Positions 54,147 through 60,773 of a stretch of 62,718 bases of DNA are shown piece by piece. This DNA is from Saprospiraceae bacterium. GTDB taxonomy: Bacteria > Bacteroidota > Bacteroidia > Chitinophagales > Saprospiraceae. Location: contig JADJYH010000045.1 in assembly GCA_016719855.1 (NCBI GenBank), positions 1 through 62,718 on the forward strand, read 5' to 3'. A program made the position numbers and the translations under genes. The notes below the pieces were generated by a model, which searched no databases, was not told the DNA's origin, and saw only the letters and a list, made by a program, of their open reading frames with translations. How positions within the stretch are numbered: position 1 is the first letter of the stretch; every line of letters begins with the position of its first letter.

Positions 54147-54698
54147 TTAGGCCATCGTGGTCGGTTTGTCGCCTTCAGCCTGCCCATGGGTCGGGCATTT
54201 TTCCTTGACGATGGCTAACAGTTCCATGTGGGAGGACATCAATTGTTCCGACAGGCCGTAGAGTTGCTCAAATTGTTCTTTGAGATAAAGCGCTTCATCG
54301 GGGAGTTCGGTAACGTTCTTGGTCTTGAGCCGGAAGAGGCAATGCAGCCCCTTGATGGCCTGTTGGAAATCCCCGGCCTCCCTCAAGAAATGAGCAAGCA
54401 TGTCGGGGCCTGGCTGTGCGAAGCCGTTTGGTTGCTGGAGGATAGCCTCTTCAATGGCGGGTTCATCTTTTAGATTACTGTGTGTTAGTGTAAATACGGG
54501 GATGTTGAAGAGGTGGGCAATCTTGACGAGGTTGCAGATTTTCGGCTCGGCGGTGCCGTTCTCGTAAGAGGCAATATTGCCACGGTTCAGGCCAACCTTG
54601 TCGGCAAGCTCTTCTTGGCTCCATTTCATGCGCTTTCGGAGCGACCTCAAATTCTCTGCGAGGCAAAAACCGCTGTCGTTTTTTACACTGTCCATCAT
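54147..54698 (-). CDS. XRE-family helix-turn-helix regulator
   Basis: Start at 54698 or 54695 (MMDSVKND); the longer frame to 54776 runs into a likely promoter region. Residues 12-65 form an HTH_3 domain: LAENLRSLRKRMKWSQEELA, then DKVGLNRGNIASYENGTAEP and KIAHLFNIPVFTL. The following 110 residues are helical and acidic, possibly for dimerisation or signal binding (LREAGDFQQAIKGLHCLFRL; LYLKEQFEQLYGLSEQLM). It should bind DNA in the cytoplasm. It is divergent from the ECF sigma-factor gene with 270 bp between the starts, so it may regulate that gene or itself, but no operator is evident. Confidence 0.88.
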   Translation of the reverse strand: MMDSVKNDSGFCLAENLRSLRKRMKWSQEELADKVGLNRGNIASYENGTAEPKICNLVKIAHLFNIPVFTLTHSNLKDEPAIEEAILQQPNGFAQPGPDMLAHFLREAGDFQQAIKGLHCLFRLKTKNVTELPDEALYLKEQFEQLYGLSEQLMSSHMELLAIVKEKCPTHGQAEGDKPTTMA

Positions 54699-54893
54699 AG
54701 GGCAATCCTGCTTGTAGTTACGAAGTTCTATTAATTCCTGCGTTTTGTAGATAAGTTTTACAAAAAACCAGACCAAGTTTCATATTTGGCGGCGGATTGT
54801 AAACAGCATTGACATTGCGAAAGTTTAAACGACCCCCAAAACTGTTAAGAGAGTATTAAAAATGTCAAGATTGTGTCTAAATAGAAAAAAACG

Positions 54894-54925
54894 TTTGCAA
54901 AAAATTCCACCTGATTGTACTTTTG
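54894..54925 (+). promoter_or_regulatory. Promoter of the ECF sigma-factor gene
   Basis: TTTG (54894-54897), a 20-nt spacer and TACTTTTG (54918-54925), 45 nt before the ATG at 54971. It is an excellent match to the Bacteroidota consensus. Confidence 0.7.
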
Positions 54926-54970
54926 TAAAAAATAATTACAAAATCACCTGTTCACCGAAAATTACCCGTC

Positions 54971-55486
54971 ATGGAATCAAGTATCTATAGCCAGTTACAG
55001 AAAATCACTCCTTCGCTTAGGGCCTTTTCCCTGAAGCTTACCGGCAGCGAGGCCGATGCAAACGACCTGTATCAGGACACCTCGTACCGCATCATTTCAA
55101 ACGCAGACAAGTACACGCCCGACACCAACTTCAAGGCTTGGGCGGTAACAATAATGCGCAACATTTTCATCAACAACTACCGGAAGAAGGTACGCAGGGG
55201 CGTCATCCTCGACCAAACCCCCAACAGCTACTACCTCAATTCCGGCGGCCCTGGCATCGAGAACGACGGCGAGATGATGATGGCCTACAAAGGAATTGCT
55301 CAAAATGGTGAGTGCCTTGCCCGAAGACTTCAAGCGCCCATTCTGGATGGCCTACAAGGGCTACAAGTACGACGAAATTGCGGAAAAGTTGGACGCCCCA
55401 CTCGGCACCATCAAGAGCCGCATCTTCTTCGCCCGTCGCAAGCTCCAAAAATGTACGAGGACGCTTCGAGGGTGAAGGCCGCATAA
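54971..55486 (+). CDS. ECF-type RNA polymerase sigma factor (two compensating frameshifts)
   Basis: The first 110 residues are a normal sigma-70 region 2 (LRAFSLKLTGSEADANDLYQ, then DTSYRIISNADKY and FKAWAVTIMRNIFINNYRKK). The open frame reads through to 55486, but about 50 residues in the middle are nonsense-like. The other frame there encodes MVSALPEDFKRPFWMAYKGY, then KYDEIAEKLDAPLGTIKSRI and FFARRKLQ, a perfect region 4. The shift begins at AAAA (55302-55305, one A too many) and ends at AAAAA (55447-55451, one A too few), after which MYEDASRVKAA returns in the first frame. Repaired, it is 171 aa and intact. It directs core polymerase to its own promoters; the target and any anti-sigma factor are not visible. 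Confidence 0.88.
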   Translation: MESSIYSQLQKITPSLRAFSLKLTGSEADANDLYQDTSYRIISNADKYTPDTNFKAWAVTIMRNIFINNYRKKVRRGVILDQTPNSYYLNSGGPGIENDGEMMMAYKGIAQNGECLARRLQAPILDGLQGLQVRRNCGKVGRPTRHHQEPHLLRPSQAPKMYEDASRVKAA

Positions 55487-55602
55487 TCCGCACTTTTTTC
55501 TTCGAACAAAGAGAATCAACATAGCGTTAAGAGCAGGTGCCTTGGAACTTTTCCTTGGCACTTTTGCTTTTTTAGGAACACACTGAAGAATGTCTTGTCG
55601 TT

Positions 55603-56562
55603 ATGAAGCATTTAATGAAAGATACATGGCTAATACCCATCTGTTTTGGCCTCATTTACTTCGTTTGGGGTTCCACTTATCTAGCCAATTGGTACGCTAT
55701 CCAAGACATTCCGCCGCTGCTCATGTCAGGCACTCGCTTCGCCACCGCTGGTCTTATACTTTTCTTCTTAAGCAAGTTGTTTGGGGGCGGCAAACCCACC
55801 ACTGCACAGTGGAAAAACGCCGCTAAACTTGGCATCATGTTCTTGGCCATCGGCACGGGCGGCATGGTCTGGTCGGAGCAGTACATCAGTTCCGGCATGG
55901 TGGCGCTGATGGCATCCATTCAGCCGCTTTTCATTCTCTTGCTGATGTGGCAATTGTACGGGAATTTGCCCAATTTATCGGGTATAATCGGTACTCTACT
56001 GGGCATTGTTGGTATGTCTTTCCTCGTTGGGCAAGACCAATTTATTGGCGGCAGCAAAACCATGCTCGGGCTGGGCATCATCTTCGTCAGCATCCTTTCT
56101 TGGGGCATCGCCTCCGTGAAGCTCTCGAAGATGGACATGCCCGATAACAAACTCCAGAGCGCCGCCATACAGATGCTGGCTGGTGGCGGAGTACTTCTGC
56201 TGGTGAGCTTCATTAGTGGCGAAGCCTTTCATTTTCAATGGGCAAATGTCACAGACAGGAGCGGCTGGTCTTGGATATACCTCGTGTTTTTCGGATCTGT
56301 GGTTTCATTTTCTGCCTTCAATTACCTACTCGTAAAATCCACGCCCGATAAGGTCGCCACCGCCAACTACATCAACCCCGTGGTGGCCATGTTCCTCGGT
56401 TGGGCGCTCAACAGCGAACTTATCACGGGGCAGTCGCTCATTGCGGCCGTGCTGATGCTCACTGGGGTGGTTTTCATCAAATCGAAGATTCCGTTTTTGA
56501 AAAATTTCAATTGTTCAAAAAAGCCGATACTTTTTCCGAAGTCCTGGGCTTCCCGCCCGTAG
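55603..56562 (+). CDS. EamA-domain (DMT superfamily) exporter
   Basis: This 319-residue protein has ten membrane helices in two EamA repeats. The first starts with ICFGLIYFVWGSTYLANWYA, then PPLLMSGTRFATAGLILF, and the second with ILSWGIASVKLSK, then FGSVVSFSAFNYLLVKSTPD and VATANYINPVVAMFLGWALN. This is the YedA/RhaT-like layout of drug/metabolite transporters, which usually export amino acids or related metabolites; the substrate cannot be told. It sits in the inner membrane. An ABM-like gene starts 11 bp after its stop and may be cotranscribed. Confidence 0.92.
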   Translation: MKHLMKDTWLIPICFGLIYFVWGSTYLANWYAIQDIPPLLMSGTRFATAGLILFFLSKLFGGGKPTTAQWKNAAKLGIMFLAIGTGGMVWSEQYISSGMVALMASIQPLFILLLMWQLYGNLPNLSGIIGTLLGIVGMSFLVGQDQFIGGSKTMLGLGIIFVSILSWGIASVKLSKMDMPDNKLQSAAIQMLAGGGVLLLVSFISGEAFHFQWANVTDRSGWSWIYLVFFGSVVSFSAFNYLLVKSTPDKVATANYINPVVAMFLGWALNSELITGQSLIAAVLMLTGVVFIKSKIPFLKNFNCSKKPILFPKSWASRP

Positions 56563-56573
56563 GTGCCGTTAGA

Positions 56574-56897
56574 GTGGTAGATATCCAACCAGTTGCATCA
56601 CCTGCCATTGCCCGCATCTGGCATGGGGCCACGCCTGCTGGCATGACGGATGAGTACGTGAGCCTTGCCAAGTCCAACTGCGTGGCCAACTGCACTGCCA
56701 CCCCCGGGAACCTCGGCGTCACGTTTTTTCACGAAACCGAAGGGGAGGTGACTCGCCACACTTTTATTTCTTATTGGAAGGACATGGAAGCCGTAAAACG
56801 CTTCGCCGGGGAGGATTTCCAACGGGCGAGATTCTTCCCTGGGGAGGAGAGGTTTTTGGTGGAATCGGATGAAATCGTGGAGCACAAACAGTTTTGA
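56574..56897 (+). CDS. Antibiotic biosynthesis monooxygenase-like (ABM) protein
   Basis: The conserved part reads IARIWHGATPAGMTDEYVSL, then ATPGNLGVTFFHETEG and a typical ABM C-terminal half (FISYWKDMEAVKRFAGEDFQ then RARFFPGEERFLVES). These small ferredoxin-fold proteins of about 100 residues form dimers; many are monooxygenases or have no known activity. The open frame extends back to 56400 over the transporter gene, so the start is uncertain. I use the GTG at 56574, giving 107 aa; the family usually starts just before IARIWHG. The stop TGA forms part of TTTTGA, the word of the following repeat. Confidence 0.75.
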   Translation: MVDIQPVASPAIARIWHGATPAGMTDEYVSLAKSNCVANCTATPGNLGVTFFHETEGEVTRHTFISYWKDMEAVKRFAGEDFQRARFFPGEERFLVESDEIVEHKQF

Positions 56898-56901
56898 ATA
56901 A

Positions 56902-56958
56902 TTGAGTTTTGAGTTAGCGAGTACACCTAATTGCTCGCTAACTCAATAACTCAAAACT
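56902..56958. repeat. Short-word inverted repeat (words GAGTTTTGAGTTA, AGCGAG)
   Basis: The left arm (56902-56921) reads TTGAGTTTTGAGTTAGCGAG. The right arm (56933-56958) reads CTCGCTAACTCAATAACTCA, then AAACTC. It fills the 63-bp gap between two convergent genes, and the upstream stop codon lies in a TTTTGA word at its edge. Confidence 0.85.
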
Positions 56959-56960
56959 CC

Positions 56961-58015
56961 CTACAGCCCCAGCATCCTCCTGTTCAACGCCTCGTCCGGC
57001 TGCCCGCCAGCGAAGTCGTCAAATGCCCGCTCCGTCACCTTGATGATATGATTTTCGATAAACGGCGCACCCTCGGCAGCGCCCTGCTCGCTGTCCTTGA
57101 TGCAGCATTCCCATTCCAGCACGGCCCAGCCATCGTAGTCGTACTGCGCCAGTTTCGAGAAAATGGAGATGAAGTCCACCTGCCCATCGCCGAGCGAGCG
57201 GAAACGGCCAGGGCGGTCAATCCAGCCTTGGTAGCCGCCATAAACGCCGCTGCGTCCAGTGGCGTTAAACTCGGCATCCTTCACATGGAACATCTTGATG
57301 AACTCGTGGTAGATGTCAATGTACGCCAGATAATCAAGCTGTTGCAGAACGAAGTGGCTGGGGTCGTAGAGGATGTTCACCCGCTTGTGGTTACCCGTGG
57401 CCTCCCGGAACCGCTCGAAGGTGACGCCGTCGTGCAGGTCTTCGCCGGGGTGGATTTCGTAGCAGAGGTCAACGCCCACCTCGTCGAAGGCATTGAGGAT
57501 GGGCAGCCAGCGCTTGGCCAGTTCCCCGAAGCCCGTTTCCACCAAGCCCTGCGGGCGCTGCGGCCAAGGATAAACGGTGTGCCAAAGCAATGCACCGCTG
57601 AAAGTCACATGCACGTCAATGCCGAGGTTGCGGCTGGCTTTGGCGGCCCATTTCAGTTGCTGCACGGCCCAAGCGGTGCGGGCGGCGGGGTTGTTGCGAC
57701 ATTCGGCGGGCGCAAACCCATCGAAGCTGAGGTCGTAGGCGGGGTGTACGGCCACGAGTTGGCCTTGCAGGTGCGTGGAAAGCTCGGTGATTTGAACGCC
57801 GCACGCCTCAACACGGCCCCTGAGTTCGTCGCAGTAAGGCTTGGCTGTTGGCGGCCTTTTCGAGGTCAATCAGGCGGCTGTCCCAAGTGGGGATTTGCAC
57901 GCCGATGTAGCCGAGGCTGGCAGCCCATTTGCAGACGCTTTCGAGGGAATTGAACGGTGCTGTGTCGCCCATGAATTGTGCGAGGAATATCGCTGGGCCT
58001 TTGATGTTTTTTCAT
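56961..58015 (-). CDS. Sugar phosphate isomerase/epimerase, TIM-barrel type (frameshifted)
   Basis: The body matches the xylose-isomerase-like TIM barrel (AP_endonuc_2): VHVTFSGALLWHTVYPWP, then ERWLP-type helix, CYEIHPGEDLHDGVTFERF, VNILYDPSHFVLQ, FHVKDAEF and YDGWAVLEWECCIKD, with the metal-binding Glu, Asp, His and Glu residues in place. The main frame starts at 57869, but the real N-terminus lies upstream in another frame: IKGPAIFLAQFMGDTAPFNS, then LESVCKWAASLGYIGVQIPT. It begins at an ATG at 58015. Shifts lie at six T (58007-58012) and near 57834-57838. Removing one base at each gives 350 aa and a whole number of codons. The substrate sugar is unknown. Confidence 0.85.
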
Positions 58016-58027
58016 TGTTGATTTTTT

Positions 58028-58124
58028 GGGTTGATAAGGGTTGATGAGGTTGATAAGGGTTGATAGCTCGCATAACGCAGACCTCCATCAACCCTTATCA
58101 ACCTTTTATCAACCCTTATCAACC
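58028..58124. repeat. Short-word inverted repeat (word GGTTGATAAGG)
   Basis: The left arm (58028-58064) has four units (GGTTGATAAGG, GTTGATGA, GGTTGATAAGG, GTTGAT). The right arm (58087-58124) has the inverse units ATCAACCCTTATCAACC twice with TTTT between. It lies between the divergent isomerase and aconitase genes. It uses the same word as the repeats at 13.6 and 22.0 kb. Confidence 0.9.
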
Positions 58125-58239
58125 AAGGAATAAGTGCGCCAAATTAGGGAAATTCCGTTTTTACCGAAGCCTAATTTGTTTTGGCCTTTTTCCACTGCAT
58201 TTTATCCTCAACAATCGCCTGTTTTAGTGGTTTAACAGC

Positions 58240-58247
58240 TACATTTG
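58240..58247 (+). promoter_or_regulatory. -7 box of the aconitase gene
   Basis: TACATTTG matches TAnnTTTG, 56 nt before the ATG at 58304. It supports this start over the longer open frame from 58181. Confidence 0.5.
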
Positions 58248-58303
58248 CGCTCCCAAAAACACCTTTCACTGCATTTTTTTACCAAAATCAAACCCGCACC
58301 ATC

Positions 58304-60580
58304 ATGGTTTTCGACCTCGATTTGATACAAAAGCTCTACGCCGAGCTACCCGACAAGCTGAAGAAAGCCCGCAAGAAACTGGGCCGCCCGATGACCTTGG
58401 CCGACAAAATCCTCTACTCGCACCTCCACGCCGAATCGCCGTTGAAGGAATACCAGCGGGGCGTGGACTACGTGTCCTTCGCTCCTGACCGGGTGGCCAT
58501 GCAGGACGCCACGGCGCAGATGGCGCTGCTCCAGTTCGATATGTGCGGCAAGACGAGGACTGCTGTGCCGAGCACCGTCCACTGCGACCACTTGATTTTG
58601 GCAAAGGACGGCGCAAAAACCGACCTCGCCGACTCGCTCGATAAAAACAAGGAGGTGTTCGACTTCCTCGCCTCCATTTCCAACAAATATGGCATCGGCT
58701 TCTGGAAGCCGGGCGCTGGCATCATCCACCAGATAGTGCTGGAAAACTACGCTTTCCCCGGTGCGATGATGATTGGCACGGACTCTCACACGCCCAATGC
58801 GGGCGGCCTCGGCATGGTGGCCATCGGCGTCGGTGGTGCCGATGCGGTGGACGTAATGGTGGGCATGCCTTGGGAACTGAAAATGCCCAAGCTCATCGGC
58901 GTGAAACTCACTGGCAAACTGAATGGCTGGGCCAGTTCAAAAGACGTGATACTGAAAGTGGCGGGCATCCTGACCGTGAAGGGCGGCACCGGGGCCATCG
59001 TCGAATACTTCGGCGAGGGCGCAAAGTCGCTCTCCTGCACGGGCAAGGGCACCATCTGCAACATGGGCGCTGAAATCGGGGCGACGACCTCCACTTTCGG
59101 CTACGACGAGGCGATGGGCCGCTACCTGCGCATCACGGGCCGGGCCGACGTGGCCGCACTTTGCGACGGCATTGCGAAGCACCTTACTGGCGACCCAGAG
59201 TGCTACGCCGACCCGGAGAAATACTTCGACCAAGTCATCGAGATTGACCTCTCGACGCTGGAGCCGCACGTGAACGGCCCGTACACACCTGATTTGGCGT
59301 GGCCAATCTCCAAGTTTGCGCAAGCAGTCCGTGACAACGGCTACCCGCAAAAACTGGAGGTCGGCCTCATCGGCTCCTGCACCAACTCCAGCTACGAAGA
59401 CCTCGACCGTGCCGCCTCATTGGCACGTCAGGCTGTTGCGAAGAAATTGAAGGTGAAATCGGAGTTCACGGTGACGCCCGGTTCGGAGCAAATCCGCTAC
59501 ACCGTGGCCCGTGACGGGCAGTTGGAGGCTTTCGAGCAAATGGGCGGCGTGGTGCTGGCCAATGCCTGCGGCCCCTGCATCGGACAGTGGCAGCGCCACA
59601 CCACCGACCCGAACCGGAAGAACAGCATCATCACTTCGTTCAACCGCAACTTCTCGAAGCGCAACGACGGCAACCCGAACACCCACGGCTTCGTGGCCAG
59701 CCCTGAAATCGTGACGGCGCTCGCCATCGCTGGCGACCTGACCTTCAACCCGTTGACCGACTCGCTCATCAACGAGGACGGCGTTGCCGTGCGCCTCGAC
59801 CCGCCAACTGGCGTGGAGCTGCCACCAAAGGGTTTTGACGTAAAAGACGCTGGCTTCCAAGCACCTGCCGCCGATGGCAGCAAGGTGCAGGTACACGTCA
59901 GCCCGACCTCGAAGCGCCTGCAATTGCTGACGCCGTTTGAACCAATCACCACGAAGCAGCTTCGCAATATGCGCATCCTCATCAAGGCAAAGGGCAAATG
60001 CACGACCGACCACATCTCGATGGCCGGGCCTTGGCTGGAGTTCCGTGGGCACCTGGAGAACATCTCCAACAACTGCCTCATCGGTGCGCTAAACTACTTC
60101 AATGAACAGACAAACAGCGTGGCCAATTACGGCAAGCGTGGCACCAAGGCCAAGTTTATGTCCGTGCCGGACAGTGGCCGGGCGTACAAGGCCGCTGGCG
60201 TGGGAACGATTGTTTTCGGAGAGGAAAACTACGGCGAAGGCAGCAGCCGGGAACACGCAGCGATGGAGCCAAGGTTCCTCGGCGTGAAGGCGGGCATCGT
60301 GAAGTCGTTCGCCCGCATCCACGAGACGAACCTAAAAAAGCAGGGGATGTTGGCGCTCACTTTCGTGAACAATGCCGACTACGACAAAATCCGGCAGGAC
60401 GACAAGATTGACATTAAAGGTACACTGTCACCGGGCAAGAACCTAACCATCGTGTTGAACCATGCCGACAAAACACAAGAGAGCTTCGAGGTGAAGCACA
60501 CCTACAACAAGCAGCAGATTGCTTGGGTGAAGGCGGGGTCGGCGCTGAACAAGATTCGGAAGGACAGGAGCCAGGGCTAA
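58304..60580 (+). CDS. acn: Aconitate hydratase (mitochondrial-type)
   Basis: Aconitase interconverts citrate and isocitrate in the TCA cycle with a [4Fe-4S] cluster. The 758 residues match the mitochondrial-type form. The cluster cysteines are Cys359 (IGSCTNSSYED), Cys422 and Cys425 (NACGPCIGQW). Other active-site segments are IGTDSHTPNAGGLGMVAIG, then FNRNFSKRNDGN, and in the swivel domain KCTTDHISMAGPW and YGEGSSREHAAMEPRFLG. The start at 58304 is supported by a -7 box and by the usual N-terminus (MVFDLDLIQKLY). No frameshift is present in its 2.3 kb. It is monocistronic, with a strong terminator at 60611-60655. Confidence 0.97.
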   Translation: MVFDLDLIQKLYAELPDKLKKARKKLGRPMTLADKILYSHLHAESPLKEYQRGVDYVSFAPDRVAMQDATAQMALLQFDMCGKTRTAVPSTVHCDHLILAKDGAKTDLADSLDKNKEVFDFLASISNKYGIGFWKPGAGIIHQIVLENYAFPGAMMIGTDSHTPNAGGLGMVAIGVGGADAVDVMVGMPWELKMPKLIGVKLTGKLNGWASSKDVILKVAGILTVKGGTGAIVEYFGEGAKSLSCTGKGTICNMGAEIGATTSTFGYDEAMGRYLRITGRADVAALCDGIAKHLTGDPECYADPEKYFDQVIEIDLSTLEPHVNGPYTPDLAWPISKFAQAVRDNGYPQKLEVGLIGSCTNSSYEDLDRAASLARQAVAKKLKVKSEFTVTPGSEQIRYTVARDGQLEAFEQMGGVVLANACGPCIGQWQRHTTDPNRKNSIITSFNRNFSKRNDGNPNTHGFVASPEIVTALAIAGDLTFNPLTDSLINEDGVAVRLDPPTGVELPPKGFDVKDAGFQAPAADGSKVQVHVSPTSKRLQLLTPFEPITTKQLRNMRILIKAKGKCTTDHISMAGPWLEFRGHLENISNNCLIGALNYFNEQTNSVANYGKRGTKAKFMSVPDSGRAYKAAGVGTIVFGEENYGEGSSREHAAMEPRFLGVKAGIVKSFARIHETNLKKQGMLALTFVNNADYDKIRQDDKIDIKGTLSPGKNLTIVLNHADKTQESFEVKHTYNKQQIAWVKAGSALNKIRKDRSQG

Positions 60581-60610
60581 CCGATAAACGGTTTGGCACA
60601 TGGGCAAAAC

Positions 60611-60655
60611 AACGGCCCGTCGCAGGAAAACACCTGCGGCGGGCCGTTTTGTTTT
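60611..60655 (+). terminator. Terminator after the aconitase gene
   Basis: ACGGCCCG-t-CGCAGG pairs with CCTGCG-g-CGGGCCGT (about 60612-60647) around a 6-nt loop, followed by TTTTGTTTT. Confidence 0.9.
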
Positions 60656-60773
60656 AGGGGAATTGGTTGGAAGGGGTTGCCCATACTGATTTAGCCTGAA
60701 TGCAAATTCAGTTTTTCTTATTTTTCCCCATCGTTTGAGGTCAATGTTTTTTTCCAAAAATCAACGCTTGGAA

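Noticed and set aside
58120..58303. N-terminal extension of aconitase from 58181
   Set aside because: The extension has no homology-like features and contains the -7 box; the start at 58304 fits the family.
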